DNA of 64,000 nucleotides from Poriferisodalis sp965262965 (GTDB lineage Bacteria > Actinomycetota > Acidimicrobiia > Acidimicrobiales > Poriferisodalaceae): the NCBI RefSeq assembly GCF_965262965.1, contig NZ_OZ253573.1:1488001-1552000 (forward strand), given 5' to 3'. This document shows positions 54,181-62,948 of the stretch, piece by piece. A program made the position numbers and the translations under genes. The notes beneath the pieces were generated by a model. The model was not told where the DNA came from, ran no database searches, and saw only the letters and a program-made list of their open reading frames with translations. Positions within the stretch are counted from its first letter, which is position 1; each line of letters opens with the position of its first letter.

Positions 54181-56267
54181 GGCACCGAATCCACCGAAGC
54201 ACTGCCGCCGAATTCATGCCCGCTCCGACGCGCTGAACGGCGCTCTGGCGCGGCGCGGACGCCCACATCGGCGCAGTTGGCGCCCCGCGGCCACGACTCA
54301 GGCACCAAAGGCTCGTACGGCGGCGCATCATCAATCGGCACGAGCGGCCCGGGATCCCACAAGGCCTCACCCGGTGATGTCGCGTCCTGGGTCAAGGGAT
54401 CGAACATCGGCGCAGTCGCTGGCGGGATGCAGGCCTCGTCGGGCGCCGCGGGCGCCGCATGCAGGGTTTCGGCACGCTGCGAGGCACCGGCAACGGGACC
54501 CTTCGGTTGCTTTGCTGCGGCGGGTGTGGATGCGAGTACTTGCGCCCGCCGCTGCGGCTCTTGATCAGCGAGTGCCGACACCGCAGCAAGCCCGCTTGGT
54601 TGAGCCGTGAGCGACTCCGCGTTGGCAGCAGGTGTGTCAACGATGAGCGAGAACAGCGTCGGCACGTCCGGTTGCGCGCTCCCGTCGACCCGCAGTCCAG
54701 CTGAGGAGTAGACGCTGGCGACGCGTCCAACTGGATTACCGACCGGTGTGGCCCAACGCTCACCCGAGTTAAGCGCCCACAGGCATGCGGTTGAGATGAC
54801 ACCAGTCACCTCATCGATGCCCGTGAGCTGAGTCACGTCGGCGACGACGCGTTGCCCATCGGTGTTGCGGCCCATCCACACACACAGATCCACCGCCGCT
54901 GCGATCTGTCGCCGCGCGTAGCCGGGCTCAGCACCCTCCGAACAGGCATAGGCCACGAGCTTTTCCAACACGCCCTTGCCGGCTTGGGAGTGCAACGTCA
55001 CCAAACAGCCATCGAGCCCCGACGACATGGCATCAAGGAGGGCCTCACAGCCATCGCCTCGTATCTCGCCCACGACGAGCTTGCCGGCATTCGCCCGCTT
55101 TGCATCGCGGATGTGGTCAGCCATCGAGTGCCGACCATGGCCGTCCTGATTCGGATCGCGTGTCAGACGCTCATAGGTGTTCGGGTGGATTCCATATTGG
55201 TGCAGGCGCAGTTCGGGGGTGTCTTCAATCGTGTCGATGCGTTCGTGATCAGGAACTGCTGCGAGCAGCGCTTGGCAGAGTGTCGTCTTGCCGTCCCCCA
55301 TCGCGGCAGCAACAACGACGTTCGCTCGAGTGCGACCCGCGATGGCCTCGATCAGCACGCCTCCAAGTTCGGGCGAGACGAACCCGAGATCCGCGAGCTG
55401 CATCCGACCCGCCAGATTTGACCGGAGCACCACGTTTGGCGGGCTTGTCACAAATGCTTCGGCGTGAAGGCGCCATCGGTCCCCGACCCGCACGTCGAGC
55501 CGCGGGTCCAACTCGTCGAAGCGCTGAGGGCGGTCGCCCGAGTACGCCGCCAGGAATCGCACGGCCTCGATGAGATCCTCATCCGCCGCAAACGGAGACG
55601 GCCGTCGTTCCACACGCCCACCGGCATGCTGCACGATCATGGCCTCGCCGCCGCGAATCTGAAACTCCTCCACGCCAGGCTCAGACAGCAATTCCTGCAG
55701 CGAATCAGTTGCTGCTCCAGCTGCCTTGCGGCGACGCACGACGCCATCGGATCGATCAAGGCGCTGCGGCGCGCAGGCTGCGGTCACTAGGGCGCGTCCG
55801 AGCCGCTGCATCTGGCGGCGCGCCTGGCGGCTGCCGGGTTGTCTGATCCGCACCGTGCGATGGGCGCCAAGTGCTGCCGCGAGCTCGCCGGCTGGGTCAG
55901 GTCGACCTCGGCCAGAAGCACAGAGCCACACCGCGATGCACGGGGCGGTGAATGCCGCGACAAACCTCCACCCAGCGGCAGCATGCGCCCCGCGAGCGCC
56001 GAACGGCTGACCGACCCCCGCAGCGACCTCCAGCAGCAGCAAGATTTCGGCTGCGGACGCCGCTGCGGTCTCAATGACGGTTCCTTCAGTGCTGCGCGGC
56101 AACCAGACCACCGACGGACCGCCCGACGCTGCGGCCGCTGGCACGTCCGCGGCATCTGCCACGAGCGTGACAGGCCCAGCTGCGGTTTCCAGTCCGCTAC
56201 GCAGCGCCTCGACACACTGTGCCTGAACGTGTGCTCCGACGGCCTCATCGCAGATCACGAGCAGCAT
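54174..56267 (-). CDS. cpaF: CpaF-family secretion ATPase with N-terminal Rossmann-like extension
   Basis: ATG 56267, which overlaps the SAF gene's stop (tgatg), gives 697 residues. Residues about 1-170 are a region that CpaF normally lacks, opening MLLVICDEAVGAHVQAQCVE and looking like a Rossmann-type or CpaE/TadZ receiver-like domain. Residues about 190-520 are the PilT/CpaF ATPase: Walker A as AAAMGDGKTTLCQALL, ERIDTIEDTPELRLHQYG (Asp box), the Walker B-like KLVVGEIRGDGCEALLDAM and the His box LVTLHSQAGKGV. The final 170 residues are a Pro/Ala-rich tail. It powers Tad pilus assembly at the inner membrane. No separate tadZ/cpaE gene is in the cluster. Confidence 0.85.
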   Translation of the reverse strand: MLLVICDEAVGAHVQAQCVEALRSGLETAAGPVTLVADAADVPAAAASGGPSVVWLPRSTEGTVIETAAASAAEILLLLEVAAGVGQPFGARGAHAAAGWRFVAAFTAPCIAVWLCASGRGRPDPAGELAAALGAHRTVRIRQPGSRQARRQMQRLGRALVTAACAPQRLDRSDGVVRRRKAAGAATDSLQELLSEPGVEEFQIRGGEAMIVQHAGGRVERRPSPFAADEDLIEAVRFLAAYSGDRPQRFDELDPRLDVRVGDRWRLHAEAFVTSPPNVVLRSNLAGRMQLADLGFVSPELGGVLIEAIAGRTRANVVVAAAMGDGKTTLCQALLAAVPDHERIDTIEDTPELRLHQYGIHPNTYERLTRDPNQDGHGRHSMADHIRDAKRANAGKLVVGEIRGDGCEALLDAMSSGLDGCLVTLHSQAGKGVLEKLVAYACSEGAEPGYARRQIAAAVDLCVWMGRNTDGQRVVADVTQLTGIDEVTGVISTACLWALNSGERWATPVGNPVGRVASVYSSAGLRVDGSAQPDVPTLFSLIVDTPAANAESLTAQPSGLAAVSALADQEPQRRAQVLASTPAAAKQPKGPVAGASQRAETLHAAPAAPDEACIPPATAPMFDPLTQDATSPGEALWDPGPLVPIDDAPPYEPLVPESWPRGANCADVGVRAAPERRSARRSGHEFGGSASVDSVPC

Positions 56268-56977
56268 CACCCGGCTCCTGCGGATGAATGGACCGGAAGT
56301 GACGTCTCCGCCTCGGCTGCAAACGGCGAGGGAAATCCGACGGCTCCGACCCGCTTGCGACACTCCGGCCATCCGTCGGGAGGTGCTGGCCAGACCACAA
56401 GACCGTCGGACTGCGCCGCCGCGGCCAAGCGAGCGGCCTCATCGGCGTCGACGCGGATCACAATGCTGTCGTCGTCGCCGTCGAGCAGCGTCGTCACCCC
56501 GATCGCACAGCCGCCTTTCACTGTCGACACGACGGCATTGCTGCCCGCCCGGGGACCAGGTGACGGCCAGGCCGAGGCGTCCACGCCAAATCGCATCGCC
56601 GTCATCGCTCCGGTGACACGTTCGGCTGACGTGAGCAACGCCGGGGAAACGAACGTCCCAGCGGGCACATCGTGCGCCACGACCCGATCGGCGATGGCAT
56701 CCGGTTCGACCAGCCGCGTCGCCAGCTCAGCCGACACATTCACGACTTCGAACGAGCCCGGTGGCTGACCTGCAATCCAGGCTTCGGCGGTCACAGCAAC
56801 CAGTGCGCGAGGCGGCTCAGCGTCTGGGCGACCCCAGAGCCACACGGCGAGCACCACGACACCGACGATTGCGCCGGCCGCTGCCAACCGCCATGGCTCG
56901 ACACCGGGACGCGCGACGTGGCGTGCGACAGGTTGCTGCTCTTCGGTCGGGTAGCCGAACTGTGGCGCCATGCTCAT
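56267..56977 (-). CDS. SAF-domain protein, CpaB/RcpC-like
   Basis: The 236-residue protein has one N-terminal membrane helix (RLAAAGAIVGVVVLAVWLWG), then an SAF-type domain (AWIAGQPPGSFEVVNVSAEL; VVAHDVPAGTFVSPALLTSA), the fold of CpaB/RcpC and FlgA-like pilus-assembly factors. A C-terminal domain contains GCAIGVTTLLDGDDDSIVIRV. It would lie outside the membrane and help the pilus cross the cell envelope. It overlaps the upstream and downstream genes by four and one bases. Confidence 0.72.
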   Translation of the reverse strand: MSMAPQFGYPTEEQQPVARHVARPGVEPWRLAAAGAIVGVVVLAVWLWGRPDAEPPRALVAVTAEAWIAGQPPGSFEVVNVSAELATRLVEPDAIADRVVAHDVPAGTFVSPALLTSAERVTGAMTAMRFGVDASAWPSPGPRAGSNAVVSTVKGGCAIGVTTLLDGDDDSIVIRVDADEAARLAAAAQSDGLVVWPAPPDGWPECRKRVGAVGFPSPFAAEAETSLPVHSSAGAG

Positions 56978-59235
56978 CGGGCGGGACCACTCGTCGCGAC
57001 CGTCAGGCGCCCGTCGGCGTAATCGCCCGCAGAGCGGATCCAGTCAACGCCGGTCGCAACGTTGACCCAGCAATCGTCGGCACTGCGGGGGTGGACGACG
57101 GATCCTCCTGCGGGCGGTGCCGGAGACGCTTGCTCGAAGCAGAGGTGCGCGTGCCATTCGAACGCCGCCGGATTGCGAAGCAACCACCCACACGATGTCG
57201 AACCGCCGGCTCGCCGAGCTTGGGGCGTTGTGCACTCGACGACGTGCGGGGAAGCACCGGGCTGGTGCCATTGGCGGACGAGCTGCTGCTGATCGAGGTC
57301 CAGTTCATCCCAGCGATTCACCAGATGCCGTGTGCTCGCGGTCGCAAACATCAGCTGCCGCTCAGCCGGCACCCATGGCCGCAACTCCGACCAGATCACC
57401 CGAATGCGGGTGGCAACCCAACTGCAGTCGGCCGCTGCAACTTCCAGCGAACCATGAGCCTCGACCCAACCGCGGCCTGGCGCCACCTGCAGGAACCGAC
57501 CTTCGCCAGGCATGTGCTGTTGCGAGCTGAGCACATCGGATGCGGCGCGGACGAATGATGCCCACACCAAGTCACCCGCAGAGACGCGCGCGTCCGTTTC
57601 GGGTGGCACGACATCGCAGTCAGGATCGGATGGCTCGTCGAGCGGAGAAGTGGGATCGCCCGGCTCCGGATCTGGGTCCGAGGGTCCGGTTTCTCCCGGA
57701 GGCCCGCCAATTGATCCGCCATCTGGCCTGCGGTCGCCGGGCTCGATGTTGTCGTCATCGGGCCGGCGGTTGTCGTCCTCGTCGTCGAGGTCCGGATCCT
57801 CGTCCTCGTCGGGCTCCGGCTGCGGCGACGGTCGGCAGGCGTAGTCGTTGGAGCCGTCGATCCGAAGCTGGACATACGACGGCAACGTGCCGAAGTTGGC
57901 GCACTCGAAGATGCACACCCGATAGGTCTCGGTGCCACGGTGTGGATGGACATGCTCTTGAATCTCGGTGTGCACAAGCTCACCGATGGCGGGGCAGTAC
58001 GTGCGGATGGTGGTCGTCTCACAATCGCCTGGCGTTGTGCACTTGTTGAGCAGGTCGTTGGCGGTGACACAGCTGCCGCCGTGGTCGGGCCGGTACACAG
58101 TGCCTTCGATTTCGTCGCACACATCAGAGTCGCTGTCCCACTCTCGTCCGGGCAGCTCGCTGCACGCCACGTACGACAGCAATCCGTCGGCGCAGCGGTG
58201 AATGCCCAACTCGGCGAGCCGCTCGTCGCTCTCGCCCGCGAGGTGATGCAGAGGTCGGGTCCCACCGTCAGGACTTGTCATCGGGCCACCGCTGCGGTCT
58301 TGATCGACTCCATTGTCGAGATTGGTGCCGGGCTGGCCCGACTCGCACAACAGCACTGAGGGTCCCCCGCCTCCGAAGCCGTCGCCGTAACGCGGCGTCG
58401 AACCTCTCGGACAGCTCTGATGGGGGGCAGCCGAGGGCTCACCCAGCACCGTTCGCTGACATTGGCTGCCCGCCGGCTGCCAACCGACCGCGCAAGGACC
58501 AACGGACGGTGACGTGGTCTGCCACTCCACCACCGTCTCGTAGACGGGCTCCGTTGTGTAATGGATGGTTGGAACGCGGTCGAAATAGCCGGTCTCGACC
58601 TGGCTGTACACGGGTTCTTCGTCCCAGTAGCCGGGCACCGTGACGGTGTGAAACCCCTGCCACCCATAGACCGGCACGTTTCGGCAGTTGAAGTGCTGGC
58701 CCGAGAGGACGTCGAAATCGCATCGTCGTTCGGTGCCGACCTGCACTCGGACCGGGGGAACGAGCGGTTCGGTCACCGTTCTCGGCGGCATCCATACCCG
58801 ACTCGTGCCGGTTTGGCGGCGCTCGGTGCCGGTCGGCACCCAAACCGCGTCGTATGCGGTGTGGCTGTACACCTGCCGGGTGCGGCCCGTATTGCGCTGG
58901 GACTGGACGCGCCGCTGACACTCGTGGCCGCCGTACTGGCCGGGTACTCGCGTTGATCCTGATGAGCAGGCCGACGGTCGCAGCACGGTTTCGGTACGGG
59001 GCGTCCGGCACTGCCCGTTCTGTGAATCGAGCACCATCGAGCCTGGACAGCTCAGCACTGGCGACACCTCGGTCTGCGCGCCAGCCCGCTCACCGACGCT
59101 GCCGCCCGCGCCGACGACAATCACCGCGACGACACCTGCGATCGCCGTGAGCAGCATGAGGGCTGCCCGAATGCTGCGAAGTTCACGTCTGCACACCACC
59201 GTCGCGTCGTCGGGTTGGACGTCGGCGGCGCTCAT
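56974..59235 (-). CDS. Large cysteine-rich exported protein of the Tad operon, unknown family
   Basis: I do not recognise a family. The 753-residue protein has a signal-anchor (AALMLLTAIAGVVAVIVVG, about residues 25-43). A Tyr/Val/Thr-rich segment of about residues 115-245 follows, with recurring phrases (VWVPTGTERRQTG, VWMPPRTVTEP, VPGYWDEEPVYSQVETGYFD, IHYTTEPVYETVVEW). A cysteine-rich central part comes next (for example CTTPGDCETTTIRTYCP), then an acidic Pro/Asp linker at about 470-545 (PEPDEDEDPDLDDEDDN), and finally a C-terminal domain of about 200 residues with more cysteines. It is translationally coupled to both neighbours. A role as a tip adhesin or envelope-spanning component of the pilus is inference from position. 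Confidence 0.6.
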   Translation of the reverse strand: MSAADVQPDDATVVCRRELRSIRAALMLLTAIAGVVAVIVVGAGGSVGERAGAQTEVSPVLSCPGSMVLDSQNGQCRTPRTETVLRPSACSSGSTRVPGQYGGHECQRRVQSQRNTGRTRQVYSHTAYDAVWVPTGTERRQTGTSRVWMPPRTVTEPLVPPVRVQVGTERRCDFDVLSGQHFNCRNVPVYGWQGFHTVTVPGYWDEEPVYSQVETGYFDRVPTIHYTTEPVYETVVEWQTTSPSVGPCAVGWQPAGSQCQRTVLGEPSAAPHQSCPRGSTPRYGDGFGGGGPSVLLCESGQPGTNLDNGVDQDRSGGPMTSPDGGTRPLHHLAGESDERLAELGIHRCADGLLSYVACSELPGREWDSDSDVCDEIEGTVYRPDHGGSCVTANDLLNKCTTPGDCETTTIRTYCPAIGELVHTEIQEHVHPHRGTETYRVCIFECANFGTLPSYVQLRIDGSNDYACRPSPQPEPDEDEDPDLDDEDDNRRPDDDNIEPGDRRPDGGSIGGPPGETGPSDPDPEPGDPTSPLDEPSDPDCDVVPPETDARVSAGDLVWASFVRAASDVLSSQQHMPGEGRFLQVAPGRGWVEAHGSLEVAAADCSWVATRIRVIWSELRPWVPAERQLMFATASTRHLVNRWDELDLDQQQLVRQWHQPGASPHVVECTTPQARRAGGSTSCGWLLRNPAAFEWHAHLCFEQASPAPPAGGSVVHPRSADDCWVNVATGVDWIRSAGDYADGRLTVATSGPAR

Positions 59236-61163
59236 TGCGATACCGCCTCAAGCGGTGGTGCCGGCGGCCACCAGAAGCTGTCGCGCTGGGGCGGCCAGCC
59301 CGCCTCGGGACACGGCGGCATCGGGCGTGGATAGGCCCGCTCGGTGTCACCGGTGCCGAGCGCGCCCGGCGGCCACGGCCTCTTGACCCGACGCTCGGTG
59401 GGCCGTTCGAGCGCTTCGGCGATGAGTGCGGCGTCGGGTTCACAGCCGAGGATTTCTTCCAGTGACTTGAACGGCGACAGGTACATCCGCTCGTGCCAGG
59501 TGGCGCCGGGCTGCCACTTGGTGGCGGACAGCTCCGACGTCACTGCGGGTGCGACAACCGCAGCCGCAGACAGTGCCGCCCATTGCGTCGGCGAGCAGTG
59601 GGCCTCGAGGTCGGGGCGTCGCAGCTCGCCGTCGACGAGTTCGCCGACGGGAATGCCGATGCGACACCAGAACTCGAGGTGCCAGCTGTGGTCGCGGTGA
59701 GCACGCCATGCTTCGGCCTGAGGCACCTCGACCCACTCGCGCACGACCACCCACTGATTTCGGACGCCCGACGCCCACGCATGCGGCTGGCTCCAATCCA
59801 CCGAGGCCGCGTGCTCCGCTTTGGCGTCGCGGATCCACTCGACAGCGCTGCGGAATGCATCGCTGTCGCAGTCGCCTTCGAACAGGGCGTTGTCGAGAAC
59901 GCGATAGCTGAGCCGCGACCAGGTGAGCCACATCGCCTCGACGTGCGCCGATTGGTCCTCGCCTGCGTCAAGCCGTTCGCTCGTCGACGCATCAACGAGG
60001 TGGGATCGGCCCGCTTGGTGGCAAACGACCGCCAGCGCATGGCCCGCAGCGCTGATGTCGGCGACCCAGGCCCGTTCGGGCGGCGGTGATGTGAATTGCA
60101 GACGCAGACCGCGCGCCCACAGCGATTCGAGCTGCCGGGTGCGATGCGACGCGGTGTAGACGCCGGGAACGATCGCGGCGAGGTCGCTGCACGCCTCCCA
60201 GATCGATTGCGGACCGGTGCTGACGACGGCGTGACCGACAAGCGAGTCGGTCACCGCACCCTGGGCTGCGCGGCGCATCAGCCACTGCTTCGCTTCCGAA
60301 GACCAGTCGCCGCCGAAGTAGCCGCGGTCAGTCAGGCTGTGGCCGCCAGTGCCCAGTTCCATCGGCTCGCCCGGGCTGTACACGAGCATCTGTGCCACGT
60401 CATTGGCCGTCGTGCCCCACGAGTGCACCGGTCGGCCCCCCGGAGAGCGCATCCCCAAGATGAACGCCTCGATGACCGTCGCTGCTTGGCCTCGTTCGAC
60501 CGCACTGTCGCCGATGCCGACACCCAGTGCCTCGGCGGTCGGATGTGGCGGGCACAGCGAAACGTGGTCGTAGGCAGCGGTCTGGTCTTGGGCAATGCGC
60601 GTCTCGTAGTCGAGACCGCTGGGGTCCACGATCAGCTCCCACGCCGTCTCGGTGCCGGCGCGACGCCGAGCGACACGTCTGCCGTCAGCGAACGCTGCGC
60701 TGGCTTCGGCCGTGTAGGGCGGCATCTCGGAATCCCATTGGGAGCGCTGAGCCACGATGTGCCGGTAGCCGCGCCCGATGTCATCGAGGAGCGCGGATTG
60801 CGAGCCTCGAACCGATGGCGCGCCGTCTGCTGCTAAGGGGGGATACGACGGCCACGAAACCCAGAAACGGCCGCCGCCGATCCCTACTGCGTCAGCAAGC
60901 GTGAGCGTCGGCACCTGTGCCTGCGAGACCGGAAATGTTCCGCCATCGGCGATGACCGGTCGCGGTTGCGCGACAGCCTGTCCTGCAACGGAGACATCGT
61001 CAGGTGCATCCGTCGCGGTCACCGCACCGCCAGCCCTGGTAGTGATTGGCTCGATGTGCTCCGCGTCCGTTGAGGTGCACGCTGCGCAAAGCAGCGCCAA
61101 CGCAGCGACAACTGGACGGGCACAACCGCCGAAGGTCACCATTCGACGCAGGACTGATGCCAT
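59232..61163 (-). CDS. Large lipoprotein of the Tad operon, unknown family
   Basis: This is the first gene of the Tad operon. ATG 61163 is chosen because gggag lies seven bases upstream; it gives 643 residues starting MASVLRRMVTFGGCARPVVA, with a lipobox LCAAC near residue 28. The mature protein has no recognised domain. It contains SWPSYPPLAADGAP, YFGGDWSSEAKQWLMRRAAQ, and Trp-rich stretches such as WVVVREWVEVPQAEAWRAH, and ends with a Pro/Trp-rich tail. It should be anchored to the outer face of the membrane. It overlaps the next gene by four bases. It may stabilise the pilus base, but nothing in the sequence proves this. Confidence 0.6.
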   Translation of the reverse strand: MASVLRRMVTFGGCARPVVAALALLCAACTSTDAEHIEPITTRAGGAVTATDAPDDVSVAGQAVAQPRPVIADGGTFPVSQAQVPTLTLADAVGIGGGRFWVSWPSYPPLAADGAPSVRGSQSALLDDIGRGYRHIVAQRSQWDSEMPPYTAEASAAFADGRRVARRRAGTETAWELIVDPSGLDYETRIAQDQTAAYDHVSLCPPHPTAEALGVGIGDSAVERGQAATVIEAFILGMRSPGGRPVHSWGTTANDVAQMLVYSPGEPMELGTGGHSLTDRGYFGGDWSSEAKQWLMRRAAQGAVTDSLVGHAVVSTGPQSIWEACSDLAAIVPGVYTASHRTRQLESLWARGLRLQFTSPPPERAWVADISAAGHALAVVCHQAGRSHLVDASTSERLDAGEDQSAHVEAMWLTWSRLSYRVLDNALFEGDCDSDAFRSAVEWIRDAKAEHAASVDWSQPHAWASGVRNQWVVVREWVEVPQAEAWRAHRDHSWHLEFWCRIGIPVGELVDGELRRPDLEAHCSPTQWAALSAAAVVAPAVTSELSATKWQPGATWHERMYLSPFKSLEEILGCEPDAALIAEALERPTERRVKRPWPPGALGTGDTERAYPRPMPPCPEAGWPPQRDSFWWPPAPPLEAVSQ

Positions 61164-61249
61164 CGCGAGACTCCCGAGGGACGAGAGCACGGAGGCCGCC
61201 TCGCTGTCTCGAGACTGTCGCCACCGGGCCGTCGCGAGTTCTAGGCGCG

Positions 61250-61286
61250 GCGCTTATTATATTCCAATTATTTTCAATATGTTTCA
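61250..61286 (-). promoter_or_regulatory. AT-rich patch with a TATAAT, probable Tad operon promoter
   Basis: A 33-base patch of almost pure A+T sits in the 180-bp gap between nusB and the Tad operon. On the minus strand it reads ttgaaaataattgg followed by tataat at 61256-61261. The -10 hexamer is perfect. The obvious ttgaaa lies only ten bases upstream of it, so the true -35 is unclear. The first start codon is about 90 bases downstream. Confidence 0.5.
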
Positions 61287-61343
61287 GTCTCCGACGCAGG
61301 CGCGCATGTGTTGATCTCTCGCAGGCTCAGTGCCTGTCGGCGC

Positions 61344-61769
61344 TCAGCGAGTCTCGACAGCTGCGGCGAGAACGCCGTTAATGAGCGCCGGACTGCGGTC
61401 GGTGGCGCCCCAGCGATGAGCCAGCTCGATGGCCTCATTGATGACCACGGCCACCGGGGCAGCGCCGCGTTCGAGCTCGAGCAGACCCTGCAGCAGGATG
61501 ATCCGGTCGCAGGTGCCGAGCCGGTTCACGGTCCAGCCCTCGTTCAGCAGCTCACCCAGCCGCGCTGACAGCTCGTCGCGCTGGGTGGCAATGCCGGTGA
61601 CGAGCCCGACGGTGAACGGATCGAGCTCGGTGACCTGATCGGCGAGAACGTCGGCCACGTCGCACGACTTCATCTCGGCCTCATAGAGCAGCTCCACCGA
61701 GCGCTCGCGCGCCTCACGACGTCGTGTGGGCTCATCGGGGGCACCGAACGGATCGCGGCGGCGGCTCAT
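61344..61769 (-). CDS. nusB: Transcription antitermination factor NusB
   Basis: A 141-residue all-helical protein. The N-terminal RREARERSVELLYEAEMKS (arginine-rich RNA-binding helix), LLNEGWTVNRLGTCDRIILLQG and VAVVINEAIELAHRWGATDRSPALINGVL, ending in a short tail, are the NusB pattern. It binds boxA RNA with NusE (S10) during rRNA transcription. It follows efp by 38 bp, as in many bacteria. Confidence 0.94.
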   Translation of the reverse strand: MSRRRDPFGAPDEPTRRREARERSVELLYEAEMKSCDVADVLADQVTELDPFTVGLVTGIATQRDELSARLGELLNEGWTVNRLGTCDRIILLQGLLELERGAAPVAVVINEAIELAHRWGATDRSPALINGVLAAAVETR

Positions 61770-61807
61770 GGCAGTGGCCAGTGTGTGGCAAGCGATCCCG
61801 TCGGCGG

Positions 61808-62374
61808 TCAGCCGCGGGCGCGCTCGATGTAGTCGCCGCTGCGGGTGTCGACCTTCAACCGCTCGCCAATCTCGATGAACAGCGGCACCTGCACCACCAG
61901 GCCCGTCGACATCGTGGCGGCCTTGCGTGCTCCAGAGACGCGGTCGCCCTGTAGGCCTGGGTCGGTGTCGGCGACCTCAAGTGCCACCGACGCGGGCAGC
62001 TCGACACCCAGAACCTCGTCGCCGTAGCGCACCACGGTGGCCATCTCGCCCTCCACCAGGAAATTGGGCGCAGTTCCCGCACCCGCACGGCTGACCGTCA
62101 GCTGCTCGTAGTCGGTGGTGTCCATGAACACCAGGTCGTCGCCGTCGGCGTACAGGTACTGCATCTCGCGATGGTCGATGACGGCGCGCTCCATGCGCTC
62201 GCCGGCCCGGAAGGTGCGCTCAACGGTGGCGCCCGTGCGCACGTTGCGCAGGGTGGTACGCACGAAAGCGCCGCCCTTGCCGGGCTTTACGTGCTGGAAC
62301 TCGGTCAGCTGGAACAGCCCGTCGTCGAGGTCGAGGGTCATGCCGTTGCGGAAGTCAGCAGTGGAGATGGCCAT
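61808..62374 (-). CDS. efp: Elongation factor P
   Basis: A 188-residue EF-P with three beta-barrel domains. Domain I has the loop HVKPGKGGAFVRTTLRNVRTG, whose Lys is the modification site in other bacteria. Domain II has MQYLYADGDDLVFMDTTDYEQ, and domain III ends in VDTRSGDYIERARG. It relieves ribosome stalling at polyproline. Its ribosome-binding site (agaggtag) is part of a 14-bp tandem repeat lying directly upstream. Confidence 0.96.
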   Translation of the reverse strand: MAISTADFRNGMTLDLDDGLFQLTEFQHVKPGKGGAFVRTTLRNVRTGATVERTFRAGERMERAVIDHREMQYLYADGDDLVFMDTTDYEQLTVSRAGAGTAPNFLVEGEMATVVRYGDEVLGVELPASVALEVADTDPGLQGDRVSGARKAATMSTGLVVQVPLFIEIGERLKVDTRSGDYIERARG

Positions 62375-62416
62375 ATCTACCTCTCTGGATCTACCTCTCT
62401 GGATCTACCTCTTTGG
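62375..62416 (-). repeat. 14-bp tandem repeat, three copies, carrying the efp ribosome-binding site
   Basis: On the minus strand ccagagaggtagat is repeated three times (62375-62388, 62389-62402, 62403-62416; the last has one change) and abuts the efp start codon. Each unit contains agagg, so efp has one functional and two decoy Shine-Dalgarno sequences at 14-base spacing. Confidence 0.9.
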
Positions 62417-62474
62417 GTCAACCTCGTCGTGCCAGGCTCGCTGGATCGGAACCCGGTGACGGTACAGGCGCGAT

Positions 62475-62948
62475 TCAGCCTGCGGCGGACCCCGCCCCGG
62501 TCGCTGCTTCGATGGCAAGCGCCACTGCACGCGGATAGCCCGCGCCGCCCTCGCCGGCAACACGTGCGCTGGCCAGCGGCTCGACCACCGACAGGTGACG
62601 CCACCGCTCGCGCTTGCGTGGTTCGGAGAGGTGCAGTTCCACGATCGGGCCGCCGAACGCCGCGAGGGCGTCGTGAAGCGACCATCCGTAATGGGTGAGC
62701 GCGCCCGGGTTGATCACGATTGCCTCGACACGGCCGATGGCGGCGTGCACGGCATCGACGAGGTCGCCTTCATGGTTGCTCTGGCGATGCTCGAGGTCCC
62801 AGTCGCGCTCGATCGCTGCGCGCCGTGCCGCATCGACATGATCCTGCAGGGTGTCGGTGCCGTAGATCTCAGGCTGGCGGGTGCCCAACAGGTTGAGGTT
62901 CGGGCCTGACAGCAGCAGCAGGACGTGGCGAGGCATGTCGGCGCTCAC
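62475..62948 (-). CDS. aroQ: 3-dehydroquinate dehydratase, type II
   Basis: A 157-residue type II enzyme of the shikimate pathway. LLLLSGPNLNLLGTRQPEIYG is the N-terminal active-site loop with the catalytic Arg and Tyr. VIINPGALTHYGWSLHDALAA and IVELHLSEPRKRERWRHLS carry the other substrate-binding residues, and a catalytic His lies in the latter part (HLS). ATG 62948 overlaps the aroB stop by four bases. It catalyses the step directly after AroB. Confidence 0.94.
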   Translation of the reverse strand: MSADMPRHVLLLLSGPNLNLLGTRQPEIYGTDTLQDHVDAARRAAIERDWDLEHRQSNHEGDLVDAVHAAIGRVEAIVINPGALTHYGWSLHDALAAFGGPIVELHLSEPRKRERWRHLSVVEPLASARVAGEGGAGYPRAVALAIEAATGAGSAAG

